From contig NW_004191634.1 in the NCBI RefSeq assembly GCF_000330505.1, positions 53,031 to 76,960 on the forward strand: a DNA stretch of 23,930 bases, read 5' to 3'. The first letter of the stretch is position 1. Each line of letters starts with the position of its first letter. This DNA comes from Entamoeba invadens IP1 (Eukaryota; Evosea; Mastigamoebida; Endamoebidae). The position numbers and the translations under genes are program-made. Below the pieces are notes generated by a model. It had not been told where the DNA came from. It searched no databases and saw nothing but the letters and a program-made list of their open reading frames with translations. Positions 10,157-20,059 of this stretch are shown piece by piece.

Positions 10157-10682
10157 TTTATTTAAAGTCAATTATTAAATACTATTTGATCTGTTTTTTG
10201 AAATAAAACTATTATTGTTTTTATTGTTTTTAATACTTTTAATACTTTTATAGTCTTTCCATAATAATTAAACTATCTTATAAGTATTATTAATGCAAAA
10301 AATTGCCATTGACGACTATGAAACGGCAAATAAGATTTGAACCCAAACCATTTACGTCATTTGTTTTTACCATTAGTTATTATAAAATATACCATTTTTG
10401 TTATTAATAAAATTGTTTAATTTATAATAAAATTACAATTATTTATTTTTTAATTGTTTCATGTGTTTTAAATAAAATATTTTATAGTTATAAAAGCTTA
10501 ATATTCATTTTAATTATTTAACACAACCTTTGTTAAAAACACAAACAAATTTGTTGTGTTTAAAAAAATAAATTAAAATAAATTATATATTAATTAAGAA
10601 ATTTGATTGAAAATAAAAATAATTCAGTCGACAGAAAATAATACAAATAATTAATTTAACTTAAAGCAATTAACAATATTTG
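10157..10682. other. AT-rich non-coding region
   Basis: This 526-bp stretch is very AT-rich with A/T runs and no credible coding frame, RNA gene or transposon end. It separates the CTGAGGAT element from the second MULE gene and may contain unrecognised ends of either. Confidence 0.5.
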
Positions 10683-12544
10683 TTATAAATTATTAACAAC
10701 CAAATACCTAAAAATTGATTTAATTGGCATCTTTTCTGTTTTTTTCTCATTGTTTGTTTTTTGGTTTTTATTATGGCTTCTTGTTTTTCTTATTAAGATA
10801 AGTGATTCATCAACTTATTTCGAAGTTTTTCTTTGTTTTTTTCCAGCACAAATAAGTATTTTGGGATCTCTTATTTATTCTTTATCATAACATTTTTTAT
10901 CTTCTCTCAATTGATCAACTTCATTGAAAAAATTTACTTCTTTTTGAAAAATGGTTTTTCTACGAAGATTGTAAGTAAGTTCAAACAACTTATTTTTAAT
11001 ATCTTCCTCATTAAGTGCTCCTTTTTCTACAACTATTTTAATTTAATATTTACAATGAAGCCCATTGTTTATAACAGTAGTATCAGCAAAGTCGTTTTCG
11101 GTGAAAAGAGGATAATTACAAGGACCTGTAACATTCTGCCTTCTATTACCTCTGATATCAACAAAATAACCACTTGGACAAGTCACATCTTGATAATTTC
11201 CACCACTATGTTTTCTAAAAAACATCATGTGACAACAAGGAATTCCACTTTTTAAATATGTAAAACAGTCACACTTACATGCATTACCAACTCCACATTT
11301 GCTCATACATACAAATATGTCAAAATTATCCAACAATGTTAATAGTGTTTCTGCAGACAATTTCAACATCTAATCACTTGATATCAACATTTTAAATGCA
11401 TTCATTTGTTCTTCTGACCACACTTGATTATTCGCTTGAAGTTGGTGTGTGTATAACACAAATGATTTTGTTGCATCTATAAGTGTAGTAACTTTCCCAT
11501 GTATTGGTGCTTTTGCATGACTAAAAAAGCTTCAGCAAGATTAGAAGTGGGGTAAATATTTTTGCAGCATTGAGAAGGTAAGTAAGTATTTTTAATATCA
11601 AATAAAGTCCTCAGTACATTAAATTTATTCGAACGATGTTTTACATTTTCTTGTGGAAAAAGTTGAATTGAAAAAGCAATTGAGAAAAAACAGAATAACA
11701 TTCTTGATTTTCATTTGGTTCGATTATTGGATGCTTTTCTTCCTTTTTTCAAAAGTCATTAACAACATCATTTTTGCCAAGAATAAAGCCTCAGATTTTT
11801 CCAAATCAACACAATCAACAAACATCCGATCAAAAAGACTAACAATCTCGTCGTCTTGAGTGAAGTGCTTTTCCAAATTTCGGTGGATATGAAGCCAACA
11901 ATGTCTGATTTTTGTTTCTTGTCCAAATACGGAGTATATCGCTGCTGATTGAGCTTCTGAACGGTCACATGAAAAACCAATTGGGATTTTCTTTACAAAA
12001 TCCAAGTTTTTCTTGAGTTCTCGGAAAAACTTTTCAAAAGTCAGTTTAGAAGCGTCTCTCAAAAACCAAAAACCAAAATTTTTGTGTTGTTATTCTTTTT
12101 GAAAACAACAGCAAATAAAGGGTTAGAAAATTTATTGGTACAATGGGTGTAATCAACAACCAAACAGGAATTGTCATATTCGTTCATTGTAACAATATTT
12201 AAACAATAACAGCTAGTAAAACGTCTTTCATAATTAGTGAAAATTATCGTTGAAAAATCAGAAAGTGACTCAAAATATGTTTTGAGTTGATTAGATTGTT
12301 TCATTGTCTGATCTTTATAAGCTATCTTTCTTATATCATATATCGTCTGTGGTTTGTATGTTAATTCTTTTTTTAATCGAGATGTTGGTGTGCTTATACC
12401 ATCAACAGCATCCTGGAATATTTGCTTTTTTATTATTTTTGGAATTAAATCATGAACTCCCTTTTTATTGACATTCTCGGGATGATTATTATGGAAAGGA
12501 TCATAATATATAAATAGACATTCGTTGCAAACAAAAATTGTCAT
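10683..12544 (-). pseudogene. SWIM-type MULE transposase (MULE-2), broken
   Basis: Minus-strand fragments give a Mutator transposase unlike MULE-1. It opens from ATG 12544 with a Cys/His segment (CNEC, then FHNNHPE). The first Asp is in LVVDYTHCTNKF (12152-12154) and the second in FSCDRSEAQ (11964-11966), followed by RHCWLHIHRN. The Glu is in TSNLAEAF (11531-11533). A SWIM zinc finger (CKCDCFTYL then IPCCHM, ~11215-11270) and a basic tail (RDPKILI, then KKQRK) complete it. All three catalytic acids are visible. Lesions are a one-base shift in a T run near 12065, shifts near 11730, 11650 and 11460, and in-frame stops in the SSD-stop-MLKL stretch (~11370), after HCKY (11043) and in the tail. 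No TIRs were recognised, so element limits are unknown. Confidence 0.83.
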
Positions 12545-12854
12545 ATTTTTTCATTGTAACAAGTATTTTATGTATATTTTAGACTTCAAATAAATATTAT
12601 CAGTCACTTGAAAATTCCACTTAAAATATCAACAGAATATTTGTTTTATTATTTTAAGTGTTAATAATAATAATAATTTCAAAATTTCAAATATTCTAAA
12701 AGGAATAATTTGGAATGTTTTTGAAAAAGAAACAAAAAAGTATTAAAAAAATCTATTTTATTTAAACTTATTTTGTATAATAATTTGATTATAATTATTA
12801 TCAATCTTTTATGTTTAAAAAAATACACCACCAAAAATATATTCAATTTAATTA
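12545..12854. other. AT-rich spacer upstream of MULE-2 pseudogene
   Basis: These 310 bp have no coding frame. They should contain the 5' end of the MULE-2 element, but no inverted partner was found downstream of its gene. The last two bases (12853-12854) are the TA next to the repeat element that follows. Confidence 0.45.
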
Positions 12855-13517
12855 AATTGACTTTTTAAGGTGTGCAAGTTAAGGTATAGTTCATTTATAA
12901 TTTTCTATTAAAAAAATAGAATCATTTATTTTTTGAAATTTTGAAAAAAAAGATTAATTTTAGTTTAATTATTAATTATAATTTTGAAGTTATTACTAAA
13001 CTATACTTTAACTTGCACACCTTGTGACGTTGCAACTTTTAACTTTCACCCTTTGAATACAATAATTTAAGCAACAATTTCGGGAAAGCGACCCAATGGA
13101 AATTATCGAAGATCCAGTATTAGACAACAGTACACATCGATTTGAGAAAATGAACTGTACCTATTAAACAGACTATTTGTTATTGTTTGCTATAAAATGG
13201 CACAGAGAAAAACATAATGTTTATCACATTTTTTTGTCACTTTGAATTACGCTAACACAAGAGACATCGATATTTATTCACGTTCTTGAAACAAAACTGT
13301 TTTTATATTAAAAACATAGACAAACCATTACTCAATTTTTATAATTTAATTTGCTTTTTGTAGTTTATTAATATAAGCACCAAAGGGTTGTGTGTTTTTT
13401 GAAACAATTTTGAAACAAATAACGTTTTTATAATAAAATGTTTTAGAACTAAAATTTAGTCTTGCACTCCCTTTCCCTGTAAAAAAATTTTAACTTACAT
13501 ACCTAAGGAAGTCACTT
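12855..13517. mobile_element. ~670-bp TA-flanked repeat element, copy 1
   Basis: This copy matches 19077-19749 over its whole length in the same orientation, with scattered differences. It lies between TA dinucleotides (12853-12854 and 13518-13519). The left end is decayed (AATTGACTTTTTAAGGTGTGC) and the right end reads TTAACTTACATACCTAAGGAAGTCACTT. A third, inverted copy of the end sequence lies inside it: 12867-12891 pairs with 12999-13023 as a 25-bp inverted repeat with one mismatch. There is no coding frame, so it is non-autonomous. It ends 114 bp before the start codon of the complete TMK gene. Confidence 0.82.
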
Positions 13518-13631
13518 TAATTATAATATATTTATATAAAAAATATGATTTGATTACAAAAACAAACGGAAAACAATGTTATGATGTTAAATTCCATGAT
13601 TTTGTTTCTAAAAAACAGAACTTAAAATGTC
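13518..13631 (+). promoter_or_regulatory. Presumed TMK promoter region
   Basis: Only 114 bp lie between the repeat element and the ATG at 13632. Entamoeba 5' leaders are usually very short, so the core promoter must be here or inside the transposon end. I see a GAAC at 13618-13621, but no clear TATA-like GTATTTAAA or initiator, so the placement rests on position only. Confidence 0.35.
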
Positions 13632-16600
13632 ATGTATTTTGTTGTAGTGGCTTTATTGTTTGTGAATGCTTTAAGTCTAAAGTGGTGCAAATATAACGAC
13701 AATATAAAATGTGTTGACGACAGTGATAATTGTGACAATTTGGCTGTTAACAACTATTTACCTTTTAAGAACCAAAGTAATTTGGTTGATTCTATTGTGT
13801 GTGAGAAAGACGTGTTTTTGTATGTTGAAGTGTCACCTGGCAATTTCACATTTGTGGAGTTCTTAAAATCAAACTCAATTTACAATTTGAAAAAAGAACG
13901 TAAAAATATTATAACAACACAAAAAATTGGAAATACAACAAAGCAATATATAGAAAGAGAGTGTCTCAGATACAAATGTGGCGGTGAACAAAAGAATGGT
14001 AATGGATGTCAGTGTTTGCAATACAATACACTCGACACTTTAAAATTAGATACAATTTGTAATCCAAACTGTAAGCAATGTGCTGTGAATGATCGAAATT
14101 ACTGCACTGAATGTAAAACTGGAGGGATACTGAATGGGGGGACTTGTTTGTATTGCCAAAACTGTGCAGTTAATCAGTGTGTTAATCAATTTGATGGAGG
14201 GTGGGTGTGCAGCAGTTGCAATTCTGGTTATTTTCTCCAAAGTCTTTATTGCTTCAAATGTGCAGATAAATGTGGAGAATGTTCAGGTAGTTCCACAAGT
14301 TGCACTACGTGTGCAAGTGGGTATTATTACTCATCATTTGATTGTGTGAAATGTGAAGACAAATGTGCATCGGGACATTGCAAACCCAACCTAAAATGTG
14401 ATCAATGTGTTTCACATTATTACCTTGACTCGTCAATGAGTTGTCAACAATGTTCTTCTGCATGTGGCGATTGCACAAATTATAATTATTGCACAACGTG
14501 TCCAAATACAAACCAATACATCCAAAATGGCGTTTGTAATAACTGTAACACTGGATGCACTTCTTGTTATGGAGGTTTGAATGGGCAGTGTTATGGATGT
14601 AATTATGGGTATTATCGAATAAAATCAGGAAGTTATCAATATCGTAATGTATACCAATGTGTGTCTTGTTCATATCAATGTATTCGGGGGTGTGATGGAA
14701 TTAATGCCTGTTCGTGGTGCAACAATGGATTTTATGAATACGGAGGAACGTGTCACCCATGTTACTATGTAACTAATTGTGCACAGGGTTGTTTGGCATC
14801 TCAAAATTCGTGCACAAATTGCAACAGTGGATATTATGCAGAAAGTGGGACATGCCACAGTTGTACTGAAATAAACAATTGTAATACAAGTGGGTGTAGC
14901 ACAACATCAAGATATTGTAACACTTGTAACAATAATTATTTTGCTGAATATGGAAAATGTTTAAGTTGCACAACTATCGAAGGCTGTACACAAAATGGAT
15001 GTTTAACGATATCGAGGTATTGTAATAATTGCATAATGGGTTATTTCTTTGAGAATGGAAAGTGTTTGAATTGTACTGTAATAGCAAATTGTGATAAAAA
15101 TGGATGTTCAAAAACAAATAGATATTGTAACACTTGTACAAATGGATTTGTTGCATCGAATGGTGCTTGTGTTTGCCCAACGCAGCAATACCAAAACACG
15201 TCAAATTCGTGTCGAAAGTGTTACGAAGGCACAGATAATTGCAAGAGTTGCACGAGCACTTCCACGTATCAAATTCGATGTAATGAGTGTTTTTATCCAT
15301 TTGAATTGGAAGGTGGGCGGTGTGTGAGTTGCACAACTGGGATGTATTTCAACAACCAAACTAAAACATGTGTAAACAACAATGTTATGTGTGTGAACAA
15401 TATCGATGCAACAACTTGTGTCAAATGCAAAGATAACGGATTTATGAGTAAACATGAGTGCATAATACCTTCCACACAATGTCTATATTATTCAATATCA
15501 AATTGCGAAAATTGCCAATATGGTATTTCTGTTGGTTCGCTTTGTGAAAACAAGATAAGTCAATGCAAGTACAACATACAACATGGATCAACAGAAACAT
15601 GTTTGTATTGTGCCGACAATTGGTATGTAAACAACAACACATGTAGTGTGGCGCCAAGCAACCTAAATACAAGAAATGGGTATTTGTACCAATGTGGTGT
15701 TGACGAGTACAAAGATGGCAACAATAATTGTGAAAAGTGTGCAACTAAAAATGCAGTAAAATGCTCATTCACAACATATCAAAATCTATCAATTCACGTA
15801 TATTATTGTGAAGAAAATCATTTGATAAATTATCAAAACGAAGAATGTTTTAGTGATGATAATTGCATTCAAAATGAAAGAAGTGACTGCACTCGATGTC
15901 GTGATACCAATTTGGTGATCAAATCTAATAAATGCACACAATGCACAATAATACCAAATTGCGAGTTGTACAAGAAAGACTGCACATGTTTACAATGCAA
16001 AGACAACTTTCTTCTTGTTGAAAATGAATGTATTGCAATAGAAGAGTTGCATTGTGAACACTCAAACAAATACACTTGTTTGCAATGTTTTCCACTTTAT
16101 AATACAAACAACAACATCACCAACATAGAAAATGACAAGTACTGTGTTTCTTTATCTGACAACGAGACGCACATTTCACTCAATCAACAAAACATCAAAA
16201 CCATTTTTGAATGCGATATAACACACTTTTTATTTGATAATTCATGTGAGTTACTGATTCAAACAAATATACAACATATTTATCATTATACAACAAATAT
16301 TGATCATAAAGAAGTAATTTACAAAACAACACACAAAATATTCAACTTGGATAATAAACAAGAATCATTGAAAATAGATTTATCAAATTGCAAAATAAAA
16401 ACACCAAAAGGTTGTGTTAAATGCAATGACGGATTTTACTTGGAAAATACAAAATGTGTTAATTGTAAGAACAACTGTCTGACATGTTCAAATACGACCA
16501 ATTGTCTCTCCTGTGACTTTACACAAAACTTGTTGTTAATGTCTGGAAATGTGTGTCAAGATTCTAAAATATTACTTGATAAATGTTATTTTCCAATGGC

Positions 16601-18416
16601 TGGTAACACTGGATGTGCTATATGTCGTGATGGATATTACTATCACAACAAAGACTGTATCAAATGCGACTCGTCGTGTTCAACATGCAAAAATGCGATT
16701 TCGTGTGATGACTGTGCAGATGACTACTATTTGTATGCACCTTTAAATCCTTTGTGTCAAAGTTATGACACTTTAATTGGGTGTACCAACAAAACTAAGT
16801 ATGGATGTAAAGAATGTGAAGAAGGTTATTTTCTAAATTTTCCAATTCCTCTTTGTGTGAAATGTTTGAATAATTGTACTTCCTGTGAAATACTTAAAAG
16901 TTGTATTTTATGTTCCCCAAGTTTTGTTTTAAAAAATGAAATCTGTGTGAGTTATACTGAAATTCCATATTGTGTAGAAGCTTTTAATAATTTGTGCACA
17001 AAATGTGAAGAAAAATACAAACCAAGTGATGATGGTCTTTCGTGTAAAAAAGAGCCTAATTTGGCTTTGATCATTTCACTTCCTGTCGTCTTTTTCTTAC
17101 TTCTTGTGATATTTATAGCAACGACTATAGTAATCATCTTCTTCTTGTATTTGCACCTTAAAGAGAAGAAAAAGATGATCAACGTCTGCATCTTCCCAAT
17201 GAAGAAGTCGAACATCCATTTCTTCAAAATCAATGAGTGGCTTGTTTCAAATAAAAAAGTGTTAGAATTTGAAAATAACGACACACAAAATGAGAGTATT
17301 CCCGTCGATAAAGAAACTCGTGAATTGTTATGTGTAGGAAATAAATCCAAAAATCGGATGAAGATTCAATTTAGTGTTATTAAAGGGTGCGACTACTACG
17401 AAATTCGCACAGAGCCAAAGCTTGTGAATTTAAAAAGTGGTGAGGCCTGTGAATTTGAAGTCTTTTTAACGCCATTGTGTTCCTGTAACATAGAAGAGAA
17501 GATTGTGTGCATTGGCTTAGACATTAAAAAAGGAGTAGAGATGACTGAACACATTCAAATCAAAGCCAAGACTGAAATGACAACTAAACTCGATTATCAC
17601 GAGTTAAAAGAAATTAAGAAACTTGGCGAAGGGAGTTTTGGAATTGTCTATTTAGGCGACTTCAGAGGTGACAAAGTAGCTATTAAACGGTTAAAAGAGG
17701 GTTGTGAGACACAATCTAAAGTAAAAGAGTTTGAGAAGGAAGTTTCAATGTTAGATAAATTTAGATGTGAGTACATCGTCCACTTCTATGGCGCTGTCTT
17801 CATACCAAGTCGAATTTGTATGGTCACCGAATTTGCTCAGTTTGGGAGTTTAAATGACTTTATGAAGAAGAGGAAGGAACAAGCTCCACGAAGTGCAATT
17901 AAAGCCAAATTCATGTTAGACATGGCGAAGGGGATATCTTATTTACATCACAATGGGATTGTACATAGAGATATAAAACCAGACAATTTACTTGTGTTTT
18001 CACTTGAAATGAATGAAAAGGTCAATGCCAAAATGACAGATTTTGGAAGTGCGAGAAACATTAATATGATGATGACTAATATGACCTTTACTAAAGGTAT
18101 TGGGACACCAAAATATATGTCGCCTGAAGTGTTAAATAAAGAAAAATATAAAATGCCGAGTGATATCTTTTCGTTTGCTATTACTATGTACGAAACATTT
18201 ACTTGGAAAGAACCATACCCTAAAAGTGAATTCAAATTTGCATGGAGCATCGCAGACTTTGTGTCAAAAGGAAATCACCTGAAGAAAGGAATAGAAACAG
18301 ATGACAAAATATATTCACTGCTCGATAAAATGTGGTGCTTTGAATTTAAAGATCGAATCAAAATTGACGAAGTCGTCGAAGAACTGGAAGATTATATGAG
18401 ATTTTATGAAAATTAA
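13632..18416 (+). CDS. Transmembrane kinase (TMK family), complete, 1594 aa
   Basis: ATG 13632 begins a hydrophobic signal peptide (MYFVVVALLFVNALS), which supports this start. The ectodomain runs to about residue 1140 and is built of many CxxC units, often followed by GYY or GFY, with numerous N-x-S/T sites. A single transmembrane helix lies at about 1144-1176, followed by KEKKK. A beta-rich juxtamembrane domain spans about 1205-1315 and contains RELLCVGN and SGEACEFEV. The kinase domain has GEGSFG at 1331, VAIK with lysine 1352, HRDIKPDN at 1445-1452, DFG at 1470-1472 and SPE at 1497-1499; all catalytic residues are kept. This fits an active surface serine/threonine or TKL-type receptor kinase of the Entamoeba TMK family. 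Ligand and substrates are unknown. The gene is intronless, ends in TAA and is flanked by two direct copies of one transposable element. Confidence 0.96.
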   Translation: MYFVVVALLFVNALSLKWCKYNDNIKCVDDSDNCDNLAVNNYLPFKNQSNLVDSIVCEKDVFLYVEVSPGNFTFVEFLKSNSIYNLKKERKNIITTQKIGNTTKQYIERECLRYKCGGEQKNGNGCQCLQYNTLDTLKLDTICNPNCKQCAVNDRNYCTECKTGGILNGGTCLYCQNCAVNQCVNQFDGGWVCSSCNSGYFLQSLYCFKCADKCGECSGSSTSCTTCASGYYYSSFDCVKCEDKCASGHCKPNLKCDQCVSHYYLDSSMSCQQCSSACGDCTNYNYCTTCPNTNQYIQNGVCNNCNTGCTSCYGGLNGQCYGCNYGYYRIKSGSYQYRNVYQCVSCSYQCIRGCDGINACSWCNNGFYEYGGTCHPCYYVTNCAQGCLASQNSCTNCNSGYYAESGTCHSCTEINNCNTSGCSTTSRYCNTCNNNYFAEYGKCLSCTTIEGCTQNGCLTISRYCNNCIMGYFFENGKCLNCTVIANCDKNGCSKTNRYCNTCTNGFVASNGACVCPTQQYQNTSNSCRKCYEGTDNCKSCTSTSTYQIRCNECFYPFELEGGRCVSCTTGMYFNNQTKTCVNNNVMCVNNIDATTCVKCKDNGFMSKHECIIPSTQCLYYSISNCENCQYGISVGSLCENKISQCKYNIQHGSTETCLYCADNWYVNNNTCSVAPSNLNTRNGYLYQCGVDEYKDGNNNCEKCATKNAVKCSFTTYQNLSIHVYYCEENHLINYQNEECFSDDNCIQNERSDCTRCRDTNLVIKSNKCTQCTIIPNCELYKKDCTCLQCKDNFLLVENECIAIEELHCEHSNKYTCLQCFPLYNTNNNITNIENDKYCVSLSDNETHISLNQQNIKTIFECDITHFLFDNSCELLIQTNIQHIYHYTTNIDHKEVIYKTTHKIFNLDNKQESLKIDLSNCKIKTPKGCVKCNDGFYLENTKCVNCKNNCLTCSNTTNCLSCDFTQNLLLMSGNVCQDSKILLDKCYFPMAGNTGCAICRDGYYYHNKDCIKCDSSCSTCKNAISCDDCADDYYLYAPLNPLCQSYDTLIGCTNKTKYGCKECEEGYFLNFPIPLCVKCLNNCTSCEILKSCILCSPSFVLKNEICVSYTEIPYCVEAFNNLCTKCEEKYKPSDDGLSCKKEPNLALIISLPVVFFLLLVIFIATTIVIIFFLYLHLKEKKKMINVCIFPMKKSNIHFFKINEWLVSNKKVLEFENNDTQNESIPVDKETRELLCVGNKSKNRMKIQFSVIKGCDYYEIRTEPKLVNLKSGEACEFEVFLTPLCSCNIEEKIVCIGLDIKKGVEMTEHIQIKAKTEMTTKLDYHELKEIKKLGEGSFGIVYLGDFRGDKVAIKRLKEGCETQSKVKEFEKEVSMLDKFRCEYIVHFYGAVFIPSRICMVTEFAQFGSLNDFMKKRKEQAPRSAIKAKFMLDMAKGISYLHHNGIVHRDIKPDNLLVFSLEMNEKVNAKMTDFGSARNINMMMTNMTFTKGIGTPKYMSPEVLNKEKYKMPSDIFSFAITMYETFTWKEPYPKSEFKFAWSIADFVSKGNHLKKGIETDDKIYSLLDKMWCFEFKDRIKIDEVVEELEDYMRFYEN

Positions 18417-19076
18417 CAAAATATTTTTTTGTTATCTTTTTAAATTGTTGTTATGGGCAAAAAATACACAAAAGAATAAAAATTTAATTGTAATTTATAA
18501 AAATTGTAAAAAATGAAACAACATTGTAAAATGTTAATTACTTGATTTATTTTGTATTTGTTGAAGAAAATATTAAATAAAAATATACTTGTCATATTTT
18601 AAACATTATTTTTGCACAAAAATTAAAGTAATACGAGTCATAATTAATACAATTTAAAAAACAATACATATATAAAAATTAACTGAATATATTACAGAAA
18701 CAATATTTTAAAAAATAAATACAACATATTAATATGAATGTAATAACAAACATATTTATAATCTGTTGAATTTAATTTATATCAATTTTATTAAAACATA
18801 TTTCTTATATCTTTGAAAACAAGAAAATGTTAATGTATTTTTTGATTTGATATAAATAAAATATATTGAAACATTACATTAGTCAATAAATTTAAAACGA
18901 AAGTAATATCTTAAACGTGGCAGATAAATTACAATAAAACAAAATTATTTTTTTATTGTATATTATATACATGTATATATTTGTCATTATGTTTTTATTT
19001 TAACATTAAAAGTTTAACATCCAATTTTCTAATTTATTCTTATTGTTTATCAACAAAAATTTAAAAAATATATATA
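18417..19076. other. AT-rich region downstream of TMK
   Basis: These 660 bp are very AT-rich, with no coding frame, RNA gene or paired repeat that I can recognise. A T-rich stretch directly after the stop is compatible with 3'-end formation. The last two bases are the TA beside repeat copy 2. Confidence 0.5.
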
Positions 19077-19749
19077 AAGTGACTTCCCAAGGTGTGCAAG
19101 TTAAGGTATAGTTCATTTATAATTTTCTATTAAAAAAATAGAATCATTAATTTTTTGAAATTTTGAAAAAAAAAGATTATTTTTAGTTTAATTATTAATT
19201 ACAATTTTGAAGTTATTACTAAACTATTCTTTAACTTGCACACTTTGTGACGTTGCAATTTTTAACTTTCACACTTCGAATACAATAAATTATGCAACAA
19301 TTTCGGGAAAGCGACCCAATGGAAATTATCGAAGGACCAGTTCTGGACAACAGTACACATCGATTTGTAACAATGAACTGTACCTATTAAACAGACTATT
19401 TGTTATTGTTTGCTATAAAATGGCACAGAGAAAAACATAATGTTTATCATGCCTTATCTTGCTGCTTTGAATTACGCTAACACAAGAGACATCGACATTT
19501 ATTCACGTTCTTGAAACAAAACAGTTTTTATATTAAAAACATAGACAAACCATTACCCAATTTTTATAATTTAATTTGTTTTTTGTAGTTTATTAATTCA
19601 AGCATTAAAGGGTTGTGTGTTTTGTGAAACAATTTGGAAACAAATAACATTTTTAATAAAATGTTTTTGAACTAAAATTTAGTCTTGCACGCCCTTTCCC
19701 TGTATAAAAGACTAATAATTTTAACTTGCACACCTTGGGGGAGTCACTT
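19077..19749. mobile_element. ~670-bp TA-flanked repeat element, copy 2
   Basis: This is the better preserved copy. It starts AAGTGACTTCCCAAGGTGTG and ends CACACCTTGGGGGAGTCACTT, with TA at 19075-19076 and 19750-19751, typical of Tc1/mariner-type insertion. The inner inverted repeat is kept (19089-19113 with 19222-19246). A 77-residue frame at 19207-19440 spans the inner repeat and is broken in copy 1, so it is not treated as a gene. It lies between the TMK gene and the LRR gene. Confidence 0.85.
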
Positions 19750-19751
19750 TA

Positions 19752-20059
19752 CTTGGACATTATTTTTAACATAAACTTCAAATGTTATAATTATTTGTTT
19801 TCAATAGAATAATTATAAACTTGATGATAACTGTTTTTCATTTAAGATTATTAGATCGTTTTTAAAATAAACATGATTAATGTTGATCAGTAAAAAAAAC
19901 TTATTGAAATAGTTCTATAATATATTCCGATACATTTTTTAAACATAAATCTATTAGCACATTTAGTATATATTAACAATTGTTTAAAACATTACAATAA
20001 CAAAAATATAATATTGTTATTTGAACAAGAATTTATAATTTGATATTTAATAAAAATAA
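19752..20059. other. AT-rich upstream region of the LRR/CxxC gene
   Basis: There is no coding sequence here. If the LRR gene were intact, its start codon and signal peptide should lie here, but none of the three frames continues the protein. An in-frame TAA sits at 20057-20059. Confidence 0.5.

Noticed and set aside
10833..11255. 140-residue plus-strand frame
   Set aside because: It lies opposite the MULE-2 transposase, whose minus-strand frame has SWIM and tail motifs; the plus frame has none.
1977..12544. Reassigned stop codons as an explanation for the interrupted transposases
   Set aside because: The intact kinase genes end at ordinary TAA and are free of internal stops, while the transposases also have frameshifts. 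Decay explains both.
13600..13631. GAAC box at 13618-13621 as a defined Entamoeba core promoter element
   Set aside because: A four-base match in AT-rich DNA without TATA-like or initiator partners is too weak to call a specific site.
14046..16107. Many Cys/His-rich antisense frames across the complete TMK ectodomain
   Set aside because: They are mirror images of TGT/TGC-rich CxxC codons on the coding strand and form no continuous gene.
19207..19440. 77-residue frame in repeat copy 2
   Set aside because: It spans the inner inverted repeat, is not preserved in copy 1 and resembles no known protein.
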